A stretch of 64,000 nt of DNA from Aquilaria yunnanensis (Eukaryota; Streptophyta; Magnoliopsida; Malvales; Thymelaeaceae). Both the position numbers and the translations under genes were made by a program. The notes beneath the pieces are model-generated. The model worked only from the letters and a program-made list of their open reading frames with translations. It did no database searches and had not been told where the DNA came from. The stretch spans positions 72,301,992 to 72,365,991 of the forward strand of contig CM077600.1 in assembly GCA_039654915.1 (NCBI GenBank), in the 5' to 3' direction. Positions 21,841 through 33,875 of the stretch are shown here, piece by piece (position 1 is the stretch's first letter; every line of letters begins with the position of its first letter).

Positions 21841-23141
21841 TCAGGGTGGCCGGTAGACCGACCCGGCCAGGTCTGGGTCAGAGTTTTTGGACCCGTACAT
21901 GGCCCGCATCAAAGTGAGGTGGGCTTGGGCCAAGTCCAACCCGGGTTAGGGCTGAGCCCGGGGGGCCCGAGCTGGGCTGAGTTAATCTGATTTTAAAAAA
22001 AATACGTTTTAATAAGTTTTTAATCGTTGTTTGATAATAATTTTATGAAATATTTTTTTTTTTTTAAGAAACACCGCTGCCGGTGTAAATTTTATTAATA
22101 AAAAAGTCAAATGGCACTTACATAATTTGAAACGTGCCTTACACTTGAAAATTGCAAAACGTTCCATGGAAAAAAATGAAAAGGCAAAACTTAAGATTTG
22201 TGCTTAACAAAATAATCAGATCAATTACATTCTTTAAATTGTAATGAAAACCTACGATCTACTCTTGTTGGTCATCATCAGAAGAAATTTCATCATCGGA
22301 GCTTTTAATATTTTGTTTCCTTAGAGCAGCAAGTGCCCAATCCTAGTTACAGATGCAAACCTCAATGGCTTCAGGTGTGAGTCTTGCTCGTTTATCTGAT
22401 GTCGATGTTTGGATCATTGTCGGAAATTTCTTATGAATGCGAGCCTCGATTTTTGCAAAACAAACGTCTTAGGAGAAATGAACCGACCCTTGTGCCGGAT
22501 GAGGATGAGGCAACACCTTTGCCCTTGCTGGAGTTCTTCCCTTCCCTCGTGAAGCCATTAGTGGAAGAAAATAATTGAAGAGATGGAGAGATGATTAAGA
22601 GGTAATTAAGAAAATATTAGTGAAAGATTAATAAACTTGGAAGAGAGATAGTAGAGAGAATGAGAGAATATTGTAGGAGATTGGAGAAGAGAAGATTGGT
22701 GTGAGGAAGTGTGGGAAGGACTGCCTATTTATTGGAGAAGGAAAAAAAAATTTCCTCCAAAAAGGCCTAAAAAACTAGCTGTTAGTGGCTGTTGACTGAC
22801 GGTAAAAAATCTGGGGGTTAAAAAAAATGTCTGGAGCTGTTGGGGGGCAGGGTATAATTTTTCCATTTTTTAAAAAAATCTGAAATCTGCCGACGGAAGC
22901 TGAACAATCGACCCGGCGCGGCCGGGTCGTGAGCCTGTTCGGTCCAGTCCGGGTTTGTGCGAATTCATGGGCCGGTCCACCTACTTTTGGCTCCCCTCTT
23001 CTCCTAAACCCAAACTCGCCTCACTATCATTCGAGTCCAATCCGTTCTGGGCCAGACCCGGGTTTAACCGTTCCAGGCCGAGTTTGACCCGAGCTGTGTC
23101 CGGGTTAGGCTTGGGTTGACCCGGCCCAGTGGCCACTACTA
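21841..23141 (-). mobile_element. Ds-like hAT element, internal deletion derivative
   Basis: The GC-rich ends are imperfect inverted repeats: left TCAGGGTGGCCGGTAGACC, and right, reverse complemented, TAGTAGTGGCCACTGGGCC. They are followed by inverted subterminal CCGGGT/ACCCGG blocks. The flanks ggtgatac (21833-21840) and ggttataa (23142-23149) match at six of eight positions, consistent with a decayed 8-bp duplication. On the minus strand the interior holds the two tips of a hAT transposase gene: the N-terminal start near 22560, and the C-terminal tail with an LTPEAIEVCIC segment and an acidic S-S-D-D-E end near 22380-22260. The central catalytic and dimerisation parts are missing. Confidence 0.72.
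22255..22562 (-). pseudogene. hAT transposase, fused N- and C-terminal remnants
   Basis: On the minus strand the sequence begins near an ATG at about 22560 and encodes a Ser/Lys-rich start (S-S-K-G-K-G, then S-S-S-S-G-T-R after a shift). It then passes directly into a segment resembling the extreme C-terminus of plant hAT transposases: R-A-R-L-T-P-E-A-I-E-V, one stop, D-W-A-L-A-A-L-R-K-Q-N, and an acidic tail ending D-D-Q-Q-E before a stop near 22263. No zinc finger, DDE or dimerisation region is present. This is the state expected after a large internal deletion, as in Ds elements. Confidence 0.6.
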
Positions 23142-25559
23142 GGTTATAATAATTGGACGTGAAACAAAATTAATATGCAGTCACATCCATTTTAATCATT
23201 TTCCAACATATATTATTACCGTGGAGTAACTGGCACAATTTTGATGCAATTTCCTTTCAATTTATTTGGAAAGTATTCTTGCATTTGTAATTTTTATTGA
23301 AATTCGTCTCTTTAATAGCTCCCGTTTGTATTTCTACTTAATGCATAGAATTTTTCATCAATCAAGTGTATTCAAAAGTTTAAAATTATTTGTAATAATT
23401 GAAATCAATAGATCCACTTCCATGCAAATACCACGTATCATAGATTGATAGCTAAAGATAATAAAGTAATTTTGAAATCTTACAACAGTTCAAATCTGAA
23501 ACAATCATTAACACCCAATTCATTTCAACTTTAGCCAATTGACTACAAAATGACTTTTTCTTATTTTTACATTTTTTTTACTTGAAACTAATTTTAATTA
23601 AAAGCCAATATTATGTAGCTACAATAATCAATTAAAAATATAATTTTTATAATCTTACTAATTTTTTATGAATTTTTCTAGTTTCAAGTCTTAAAAAAGA
23701 AAAATTCATAAAAATTTAACAACATCCTAAAAATTTACTTTCAAATTGATTATTACATCTACATAACATTAACTTTCAAATGAAATTGGTTTCACGTAAA
23801 AAAGATGAAAAAGTTAAAAAAAGTCAGTTGACTTTAGACGAAACGAATTGGCCCTAACTATCTTTGGGTTTGTTATAATTAGCAATTCATCAATTTATCC
23901 TATATATTAACTGCCAACTAGGTCACTATTCATGAACAATGCTTTTTTTTTCTGCGTTTTCTTATGTAATGGTTTGATGCCTCTTCCACCACCTACAGAT
24001 TTCATTTTTTTTGGGTTTCGTCGCTTAATTGTTCTATCTGACAATCAAGTCTTAAGAGACAATGTGGGGGCATTGGTGGGATTGACACATGTGTAAGTCT
24101 GGGGCTACTGCTGCCAAATAAAAAAAAACTGCTAGGACATTCTCTAGATATTGTTTATTATGCTGTTTTTTCTTGAATCTATTTCAATCCTTGAGCTATC
24201 GATCTTTTTAATTTCAATCCCTAAATTCTATCCATTTGTCATTTTGATATTTTTGTTAATTTTCAATTTTTTTTCTTTTTTTACTTTTATTAAGTTAACA
24301 TTACAAGCTTATACTATTTCCATTTGCTCTATTGATCCTGAAACTTTACTTTGACCCTTGTGTTAATACTTAAACATCATTTTTTATGAGAATGTTATTT
24401 CTATTTTTTAAGGGACAACTTTGGACCTTATCGTTTGTTTGATTTTGGCCATGGCTTGAATTGTCCCTAAGGCCCAAACCTTGCTTGGACTTTTCAACTT
24501 TTATAACTTTATTTGCTTTTTTTTTTTAACGTCAATAGTTAAATACCACTTTTAGTTGCTAATATCTTGCTCTTTATATTATTCATCCCAAAATTTTATT
24601 TTGTAAATATTAGATCCAGATTTTAAGTCAACTCCAAATTTAGTTTTCCCCCCTATTTTTATAGAAAACCTTTTTCATTAATGGTTAAACTCATTTGTAA
24701 TATCTAGAAGTCTAATATTTTCTCTCTTTATCCCCAAACTTTACTATTTAATTATTACTTTGTTATATTTATATTAAATGCTACCATTGATTGAATTGCT
24801 GCAAGACGTGGAACAAATAAACCTCATGTAGCAACATTAGTGCAACTAATTGTCTACTATATTGTTTTTCTTTGGAATTTGAATACTAATTTTTGGTTAA
24901 ATTGCAAGATTTGCCATTAAAATATACTTCATTTCACATATTTTCTCCTGAATTATCAAATGTTTCAAAAATAGGATTAACAATATAATTTAACATACTT
25001 ATCTATTTTTTTTTACTTAAACCTTAAATAGAAAAAACTTGAAAATTAGAATGAAAAATCAGAAAAAAAAATATATAATTATTTGAAGGGATTAGATACT
25101 TTAATTTTGGATGGGTATGCTGAGCTAGAGATTTAAAAAATTGGTGAATATAACTGTCATGCACTTTATCAACTTTTGTTAATGTACAAGTTATTCTTCA
25201 GGTTTTTTATTTTTTTTAAATTTCGCTAAATTTTTCTAGTGAATTTTGGTAAATTTTGATTAAATTTTTTGTAAATTATGGTAAATATAATTTTAGCTAT
25301 TTCTAAGTAAATTTTACTGAAATTTTATGAGCTATATATATTTTACTAAATTTTAGTTATATAGAAAATATTATTTTTAATGAATTTATTTTTAAATTTT
25401 AAATTTTAATTTTAGTAATATATTTTTAATGAATTTGATTAAATTTAATTTTTTTGGATATAAGATATAAAATATGTTTTTAGTAAATATAGAATATAAT
25501 TTAGTAATATATAGAATATATTATCAAAAGTTATGTATATTTTTCATATTTTTTTCAAA
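23142..25559. other. AT-rich intergenic sequence
   Basis: Long A/T runs and short open frames only. The stretch 25190-25540 is made of degenerate TAAATTTT/GTAAATTTTG phrases. I see no element ends, tRNA or protein domain. Confidence 0.5.
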
Positions 25560-26014
25560 CTATTGCTTTTAAACAAATCATTTTAATTTTTTTTTTAAAT
25601 ATGACTGTTTCCAACGACTTCACTTTAAAAATTCCTTTAATTTTTTTGAAATATCAAAATATTTACCAACTGCTTTGATCGTTGGTAAGTTACCAATGGT
25701 TATACGTGTTGGTAGTTACTAACTTACCAAAGGTCAACTGCATTGGTAGATACCAATGGTTTAGTGGTTAGTAAAAGTTAAATCATTAGTAAAAGCTACT
25801 TAAATTAGACTATTTGTAATTTCCAACTGTGTTTTCACCAACAGCCAAGTAATGGAAATTTCCAATGACTTAGTATTAAATTGTTGGTCAAAAAATTTTA
25901 AATGCATTAATTACCAATGTCTCACTACCAACAGTCGTGCATTGGTAATTTCAAAATTACCAACCTAAGACCATTGGTAACCGCTGCTGGTAAATAGCCT
26001 TTTTTTTAGTAGTG
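25560..26014. mobile_element. CACTA-like element, right-end fragment
   Basis: This sequence aligns with the right 460 bp of the CACTA-like element at 13346-15154. It has the same order of ACCAATGG/CCATTGGT subterminal units, the same lead-in (ttttaattnttttttaaa, then a 'ttccaacgacttcac' type phrase), and an end ...TTTTTTTTAGTAGTG that is the better preserved version of the terminus. I could not find a matching left end upstream, so it is either truncated or its left end has decayed. Confidence 0.65.
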
Positions 26015-27570
26015 AATGTTTTTGTATTCTAGCATTTTCTAGTAAATTCCCTAACTTTGCTTTCATTGTAGTATAGACTTGTCATTTCTTTATTAATCAA
26101 TTGTGAAGATTCTAGTGTGTTATTTCCCAATTGTAGGCCTAATAAATGAAGGAGAGTTGCTTCTTTTTGCACGGAAATATAAGCGGGCCACTTGTATGAA
26201 CTATATGATCTCTTTATGTGTGAATAATAAATCAACAGAGAACACTGCTTGTGTTGGAAAATTAAGGTAGGGTGAAATAATAACTTGTTGTTTATAGTAG
26301 CATTTACACGAGCTGAAACTTAACTACATTTTTTTCCTTTTGGTAGGGTTGAATTTTATAAGGACCAAATTTACCATTTTGGATGAGCAGCCCTCCATTT
26401 GCTGGCAAAAAGATGACTAGAATTCTTTTTCTCCCTCTTTCTATCTTTCTCTCTCTCTTTCTACTTTGCTAAATTATGTAGAAGCACAGTGGCATGAGTA
26501 AAAGATTAGGATTTATTGCCTTTGTAACTATTCAGGATGCATCACAAGCTGTAACAAATTTGTGTACTAAATAACAAATAAGTATCTCATATATAAAACA
26601 CTGTCAACTAGAATTTTTTGAGAACCCTAAACACAAAAACAAAAATCATTTGTGCTGTCAAGAAAAGGTTCCAAGAAAATGAAGTGTTTTTTGGAAAGCA
26701 GTTTGTGCCATAAAATATAGCTAAGACACTGTCATTGTGCTTAGGTATGTGAGTCATAGAATCAATAGAACATCTCATACCTGTTGAAAGTGTATAGATA
26801 AAAATATGTCAAGACATGTGGTAAAACCATTAGTAATGCTAAATTTAATGGCTCTATTAGTCATATTAGTTCTTGTATCATAGGTTTCATATAATAAATT
26901 TTTTTGCATCTCTAAGGGGCTTATCAACAATATACAATGCCAATACTAAAAGAATAAGATGTAACAATTCCAAGATCTCTTATAATACTATTATACTTTC
27001 TAATGAAACAAGTGAAAGATTTCAATGGAAGAGGGCTCAATTCCATGAATGAAGTTATATAGGTCCAATGTGCTAGGTGCTAACACTTGTAGAAACTAAG
27101 AATTGTTGAAACTACTCAATTGCCAATGTTTTTTTTAATGTAAAGAACACATCGTTTATCATATCAATTGTATTATTGGAAAATTGATGCTAAAGGTCTT
27201 CGAGGAAGATTAAAGGACGAGCATAAGTATGTTCAAATTGAAAGTGACCCTTGCTTATTGTGCAAGAAGTTCTTCCACGTTTCATAAGCATCCATAATTC
27301 AATGTCAATATTTAATATAATGTTGGTAGAATTTGTTATTTTTAAAATTGTTGGTTTTATTGTAATATTTTTAATAATAACATCTCTATAACATTTAAAT
27401 TACATACTTCTTTGAAATTAATACAACTTGAAATCTTGTGACAACGCTGAGCATATAAACTAGTTAAGATAAGTACAAAGCAAAATTTGTGACCTTAAGT
27501 GAAAACATACTACTTTAGCTTCTCTAAAAAAAAGTCTTAATATAAAAGTCAAAAAAATAGCATAGCTACG
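26015..27570. other. AT-rich intergenic sequence
   Basis: No recognisable gene or element ends. The only open frame above 60 codons (26029-26235, minus) has no domain and no supporting context. Confidence 0.5.
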
Positions 27571-29129
27571 AAAATGTCTTATATGCTCCCTACCTTATAT
27601 GAATCCTATTCCTGTAATTACTCTTCTATTTTGAGTCAAAATTTCTAATTCCCAACATATCCTTTCCCTACTCTCATTGGCTTTGATGTGCTGTCACCTC
27701 TTCTCTCACTGGCTTCGATGCACGTCACCCCATCTCTTGCCATCGACTTGCTTTCACCATTGCAAATGTTGCCACAATCTTTGATGGTGTCTCCAATCAC
27801 GTCGTCATCATCTCTCAACAAATATCTATTGGATTTTTACTCATCAAAGGATGAAATTAGAGTTCGCTGGACAGTTGGCAAGAAGAATATATACAAGACC
27901 GGGGAGGGATGAGGGATTCAATGATGGGGAGGAGGAACAAGTTTTCTTGCTCACCAATGACGAGGAGGGAAGAGATGGCCGATGGTGCGATTTGCAACAA
28001 GTGGGTTTTGACCAAAAATAAATAATTCGGGGTCAAGCCTTTGTACTATCTCCCATTTGTTCTACTTTTCTCAATTGATCCTCCAATGTTTTTCAATATG
28101 TATACATATGTAAGTAGTAAATAATCCCTACAAAATCATAAATTCATATGTAGGTGAAAATAATTTAGGGAAAAGTTTGTCATGAAATTTTAATATGTAC
28201 AAATATATAAGCATAATTGCAGAAATATAAAATCATATATTTACAAAATAAAAAAAATCATTTGTATAAATAATCTTATGAACCCATGGTGCATGTTTAA
28301 TATACAATAATAAAATTATTAGTAGGTGTTACATTAATGTTTGAACAATTAAACTTGTACATATAATTGAATATAACTGTAACAATTTTCAAAATTTCAT
28401 TTATGCACATGTGTTGCTTGTTAACATATCTCTGAATTTTTTTTGGATATTAGATTTACGTATTTGTTGTACAATTTGTATATATCTCAGATTTTGCTAG
28501 GAAGAATATTTCAGCATATTTCATTTTGTACATATCTATCATTCAGTTTGCAGATGTCTCTAACTTTTTTTATACATCAAGTTCATACATATTTAACGTC
28601 ATTTTGTTCACATTTCTATAGTGTTATTATTGATTGAAATTTTTATTCCATTTTAAAAAAATAAATCTATTCATAAATTTTATAAAAATATAAATATTAT
28701 ATGTTTAAATGAACAAAATTTATATTCACTAAAGAAAAATTATATGCATAAGTTTGAATATAATAACATATCTCTGATCTCACCTGTATATATGTGGCAC
28801 ATGTTTTATACATATCCATCATCTCATTTGTATATATCTTTAATTTTGGAAAAAAGTAGGATTTAACGTGCTCGCACCTATTTTTAAAGGGAGGTTGAAC
28901 CTATAATATATATATGATCTCATTTATACATATGTTACACATTATTTATACAGATCCCTCATTTTCTTTGTACATCAAGTTTGTACGTATCGAGTATCTT
29001 ATTTGTACATATCTCCAATTTTGAAGAGACATAAGATTTGATGTGTTCACACTTATTTTATGCTATGAATGGTAGTATTAGAACGTAAACATATATAGAC
29101 ATAAGGGGTAGGGAGCACATTAGACTTTT
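27571..29129. mobile_element. Inverted-repeat element of unknown superfamily
   Basis: The ends are inverted copies of each other: left AAAATGTCTTATATGCTCCC followed by TACC, and right (reverse complement) AAAAGTCTAATGTGCTCCC followed by TACC. Nothing in the interior reads as transposase. The first part holds an open frame at 27688-27912; the second part (28080-29080) consists of degenerate repeats of a TTTGTACATATCTC-like phrase. I could not settle a target duplication, so the superfamily is open. A non-autonomous MULE or hAT is the most likely option. Confidence 0.5.
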
Positions 29130-29399
29130 GCTATATTCTAAAGTGCATTGCTTGTTCCTAAATTATACCATTTGTTGCAAATCTACCTATAAACTAAGAA
29201 ACATTGCAAATTTGTCCTTTATTATGATTTAGTTGCAAAATTCACTACAACAAAGATAATAAGCAACAATAATATTGGTAGCTAATTGGTTGCCTTAAAG
29301 AAACAAAGCAAGGTAGTTCGCTTTATCCGACTATGGGTGCATTCATGGAATCAAGTTGGTAAGGCTCCAATGCATGCTTGGTAGCAAGGCAACTTTAGG

Positions 29400-29620
29400 C
29401 CTGAGCAATGGCAACGCTTAGAGGATGAAGTATGTAAGATCAATGTGGACACTACTTTAAATGCATAAGGGGAGAAGGGGAGCGTAGGGATCATTGGCAG
29501 GGACTTAGAAGGAAGAGTTCGATTCACTATGTCTTATGGATTGGAATATACAAGAGTATACAAAAGGTGATGAGCTATATCTTCAGGCTATGGCCATCCT
29601 ATGGGGCGTTAAAGAGGCAC
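29400..29620 (+). pseudogene. RNase H-like (RVT_3) fragment, N-terminal half
   Basis: The plus strand reads a W-Q-R-L-E segment, then CKINVDTTLNA, G-I-I-G-R-D-L-E-G-R-V, and after a shift Q-A-M-A-I-L-W-G-V-K-E-A. This is the beta-strand and alpha-helix start of the plant RNase H-like domain found at the end of LINE reverse transcriptases and in stand-alone relics. One stop and at least one frameshift are visible. The CACTA-like end at 29624 cuts it off. A C-terminal-like half appears at 30895-31045. Confidence 0.65.
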
Positions 29621-30048
29621 ATACACTACAAGAGAGATTTAGAAAAGCAACTGAGATAAGTGACCAAAGTTTAGTTGCAACTTCTCTTAGTCGCTAGTCA
29701 ATCGAAAATGTTAGAGGTGGGTAAAGCTTGTGAGTAAAAAGCAACTGAAAAAGTCAGTGGCCCAAATGATAGTGCTTTTCAATCGTTATTAGACTAGAAT
29801 ATTTTTCCCTAGTCGCCCTTCAATGGCTGTGTGGATTTAGGGTCACTAACCATGCAAAGCTTACTACTTTAAATGTCTCCCCTCTTTTCTCTTCTCTTGC
29901 TCACATCATAATTTTACTTCAAGTCACAAATCATCCCTTACTAAGTCACCACCATGAAAAAGGTTGTTCAAGATCTGAAGCTGAAACTTTTTTTATTGGT
30001 TCCAATCTTATCACTCTGGTAAGCTAGTAACAACCACCCTACTTTTGT

Positions 30049-30069
30049 GCTCTCTCTCTCTCTCTCTCT
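30049..30069. repeat. (TC)n microsatellite
   Basis: About ten uninterrupted TC units. Confidence 0.85.
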
Positions 30070-30894
30070 ATTTTCTCTCTATTTCTCTAATAAATTTTAT
30101 GGCAACTCTTTCTTTTTAAGAAATGAAGCTTTCCTAGAACCCAGAATAAAGGTCTCATGGCATTAGATTTTCTATTAAATTCTTATTGTTGATTTGATGG
30201 AAGGTTACAAATTACAATACAAATGATAGATTTGCTCTAGTTTGATTACCAATTTCGTTTTTGTGTTTTTAATATAGAGTGTGATGATTGTTGAAAGTAG
30301 AGGAATTTAGTTTTTTTTTTTTTCATAATTACATTGTACTGAATTGACATTTGTATTAATACTAAATAAATTTCATTACATTTTTTGTTTCATAAAATAA
30401 TTATTCTATTTAGGATAATTAAAATTATTTAATAGTAACACTAAATTGAATTTAAATACTAATAATTAAGTTAAATACAAAATTAAATTAAATTAAAAAC
30501 CTGTCTGGAGCAATCAAAGCTTCAGTTGCTAGGCATAACGACCGGAAACATTAGTTGCTTTTGTGTAGGGGTCCACTCCTCTTTGTGACTGCAGTTTTCA
30601 CTCCCTAAATTTAGTCAAAGTTCAGGTGCTTTTCAAAAGCAGCTAAGTAAAAAGCAACTAAGGTACGAGTTGCTTTCCAGTCACCAATAAAGGTTATTGA
30701 ATGAAAAGTGCTCGGATGTTTAGTGGCTCTTTTACGTTGATCTTGTACTGATAGACATGGATTGGATTTGATAGTGGTACAATTAGATTCATTAGTCATT
30801 ATTTTTTAACTTAAAAAAGGATCACCCCATCTTTGTTTTATTTTGGAGCTTTAGCTGATGAAGCTTGAGCATTAGGTAGTTTCTTTTATTTTTG

Positions 30895-31060
30895 TTCATT
30901 TTTGTTTGTTAAGCGGTCTCTCAATGGAGCAGCTCATTGTTTAGCTACGAAGCGCCTCCAATGTCATTTTATTGATCTTGTCTTTCGGAAGCTACAACGA
31001 GTAGAGATTAGTGAAGAGCAAGAAGGAAAGGCATATCAGTTTCACAGGAGACAGCAATAA
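30895..31060 (+). pseudogene. RNase H-like fragment, C-terminal half
   Basis: The plus strand reads FVKRSLNGAAHCLAT, which resembles the C-terminal block of the plant RVT_3 RNase H-like domain (V-x-R-x-x-N-x-x-A-H-x-L-A). It continues about 30 codons in frame to a stop near 31060. It probably belongs with the N-terminal half at 29400-29620. Confidence 0.6.
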
Positions 31061-31541
31061 TCGAAACAGCAAGATGGCAGTGGAGGGGATTGAGGTGAAG
31101 GGGAGGAACAAGAACAAGATATGAAGCAGTAGAGAGGATTTTGGGGGGGCGGTGAAGGAGAGATAATCAGGAAGGTAATTATTGCAGGTGAAGGTGAGAG
31201 ATGACGAGATGAAGTTGAACCGTCAATTTGTTTACATTTGTGGCTGAAATTTTGATGTGGGTTTACACGGATCACTGCCATGAATCGATGTGGACAACCA
31301 ACTAGCCGCTGTTTTTCAAATGGCGACTGACTATCGGTCAAAAAGCAGGCCGCGTGAAGTAATCATTTTTTGAGTCACCAGTTGGTGGCCAACTGGTGAC
31401 CAATTCTGGTACCGCTGATCAGTCGGCAAACCCTTCAAAATTGGTGAGGAAGCTTTTTGCCCACTTATCAATTACCAAATTGTTGGCTACCGAACTTTTA
31501 GCCGGCATTGTGCATCTCTCTTGTGCATCTCTCTTGTAGTG

Positions 31542-32428
31542 ATATTGGCTGCTAATTGGCCACTTAGCACCAACTAGAAACCTGGTCAATATAAACAACC
31601 AGCATCTGAGTCGGTAATAAATAACAATCTAGTGACTAACATATATATATATATGGCAGAAACTAAAATTATATGCATATTTATTATTTAATATTTGGAT
31701 TTAGAATTATATGCATTTTATAAAATAAGGTGAAGTAACAATAAAACAAGTAAAGACAGTTAAGAAAAGCATTTAAGTCTGAAACGTCAAAATGTAAAAT
31801 TGATAGTGAATATTGAAAAAAAAAATTAGGAAAAGTACGTAAAGCTAATATAATTACCAAAATATCCAAAACAGACAAAATGATATGAAATTCTAAAGAA
31901 ATCCTAAAATTACATAAACAATTTCCCCATTTAAAATTTTTTGCATCTAAACAAAAAAGACAGATTCGTGCAAACCATTCTCTGTGATTTTAATAGACAA
32001 GAACAACAAAATCTTTATTTCTATATCTTTCGCAAATTCGAATCTCAAAAAAGAAAATCACGATTTCTGGAGATCTAAGAATTACTTGGACTTGGTGTGA
32101 GGACAGGGAAGATAAACGATGGCAGCACTATTGACCGCAACGGCTATAGTTAACTTGTTGAATATGGCTACAATTCCATATTCAATAATATTATTATTGT
32201 CCATGCTCCTTTGGTTTAATGGCTAAGGTGCTTAGGACATTGTGAGGAGGTGAAAAATTCAACTTCAGCCTCCACTCCTTCCTCTAAAATGTCTCATAAG
32301 GCTGGTTTGATTGTCTTTTGGGTCAAAATAAAGCTGATATTCCTATTCTTTTATCTAAAATACTAATGCATATTCTTGTATACACTTATAAAACATGCTT
32401 CCGAATACCAATACCAATATATAATATT
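31542..32428. other. AT-rich spacer with possible tRNA-like segment
   Basis: Mostly AT-rich. At 32208-32275 the sequence CTCCTTTGGTTTAATGGCTA followed by AGGTGCTTAGG and AAAAATTCAACT has weak A-box and B-box character, as in a tRNA-derived SINE head. The similarity is too low for a firm call. No protein domain was seen. Confidence 0.35.
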
Positions 32429-33875
32429 GTTGTGGGCCTATGTGAGTGGCTTGAAAAAGCCCAATTAAATCTCGTTTTCTACGTCCAATTAGGAGTTATG
32501 ACTGGGCTTATTAAAAAGCCGACATTTCGGCCGCTTCGAAGTGTGAGGGAGAGAACACATAAGAAAACAATAGACGGCTCGACAACATGTTTTTGATCTG
32601 TGATCACGTAATTTGAGAGGTTATTCTATTGGATTTGTGAATCAATCAAAATGTCTTGGTATTTTTTTTTTTTGTCATTGGTGTGGGATTATTGCAAAAA
32701 TCCAAGAGTTTTGAGTTCTTCTCAAATTACTGTGATAGGATTTAAGTTTGGGTAATAATTTGAATCCTGGACATTCTATTAGTTTTTTTAATAGTGGATT
32801 TTCCTTTTGGTTTACTATGTTGTTTTTTCATCTACATAGGAGAGTTTTCCATGTATATAGCGCGTCTCATTTTATTTCTATTTAGTGCTGCTTTTCTAAT
32901 TATTTATTGCTTGAGTGTGATTTATTGGTTTGAGTGATTATCAATTTTATCTTATGGATTTTATGGTAATCATTTTTTGTCAATCCCAACAAGTGATATC
33001 AGAGGTTATGGCTAAAGAAAATACGGGTGACATTGCAGGTTCAATTATCAAATTGAATGCAATGAATTATTTGATTTAGAAGCCAATGATAGAGGATCTA
33101 CTTCATTATTTTGATTTGTATGATTAGGTTTTAGGTGATTCAACCATGCTATAGGGCAAGTCAGATGATGATTGAAAAGAGCTTAATAACAAGGCAGTTG
33201 GCACCACTGTAACATAGGTGGATATTAGCATGTTCGACCATGTTTCTGTATAGATGAATACTCATAATCTATGGAAGAAATTAGAGGACTTATTTAATAG
33301 GAAGCCTGCTCAAAATAAAGCTTTCACTAAATAAAGACTTGTGAATTTGAAGCTTAAAGGGGACAATAAGTTTTTGAGCACTTAAATGATTTCCATAATT
33401 TTATTAATAAAATAACTACAATGAAGTTGGAGCTTGATAATGAGTTGTAGGCTAATTTATTTTAAGCTCCTTACCTGAAGGTTGGGAAACATTGGTGATT
33501 AATACCAGTAAGTCGACCTTAGATGGCAAACTCACCTTGAGTTTGGTTAAAAGACAACTCATTAGTAAGGAGATAAAGAAAAAGGAGTTAGGTTTTGAGT
33601 ATGCATAAGCTTTTGTCACTGAGGGTAAAGGTAGAAGTAAGAGCAAGGGACCTAAAGGTCATCATGGCAAATTTGGTGATCGTTTAAAGTCTAGAGATGA
33701 TAGAGGTTGTTGTTATTGTGAGAAACTTGGTCATATAAAGAAGCATTGCTGGAATAGGAAAAATGATGAGGAAGAGAAAGAGAAAACTCCTGAGGACAAA
33801 AATACGGTTATAGTTACTAAGTCATATGATGAGGATCTGGTCGCTCTCTCTTTGAAATGCAATAAAGAAGTCTAA
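32429..33875 (+). mobile_element. Copia element, 5' LTR plus gag only
   Basis: A putative 5' LTR (32429-32991, TGTTGTGGG...CCCAACA) is followed by a primer site (GTGATATCAGAGG, 32993-33005, one mismatch to the iMet complement) and a copia gag. The element ends abruptly at about 33875, just after the gag knuckle. Protease, pol and 3' LTR are missing. With no second LTR, the LTR start rests on its TG, the end on its CA plus primer site. It is distinct from the family of copies 1 and 2. Confidence 0.7.
33008..33875 (+). pseudogene. Copia gag relic
   Basis: The frame starts at the ATG at 33008 (MAKENTGD..), three bases after the primer site region, and reads I-I-K-L-N-A-M-N-Y-L-I then L-W-K-K-L-E-D-L-F, as in copia gag of the UBN2/Retrotran_gag type. 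A knuckle follows: CYCEKLGHIKKHC at 33713-33751. About ten stops interrupt it. The last residues D-L-V-A-L-S-L-K-C lie at the border with the unassigned tract. Confidence 0.8.

Larger units (their letters stand above)
29624..31541. mobile_element. CACTA-like non-autonomous element with ATA duplication
   Basis: Left end CACTACAAGAGAGAT at 29624-29638. The right end is its exact inverted copy, finishing TAGTG at 31541. The 3-bp duplication ATA flanks both ends (29621-29623 and 31542-31544). The left subterminal region and the stretch 30500-30700 share AGTTGC/GCAACT units, while the right end carries different GCCAACTGGTGACCAA-type units, so two related elements may be merged here. No transposase was seen. 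A TC microsatellite lies inside at 30049-30069, and the RNase H-like C-terminal piece at 30895-31045 also lies inside. Confidence 0.65.

Noticed and set aside
27688..27912. 74-codon open frame as a host gene
   Set aside because: No domain, no splice or promoter context, and it lies inside an inverted-repeat element.
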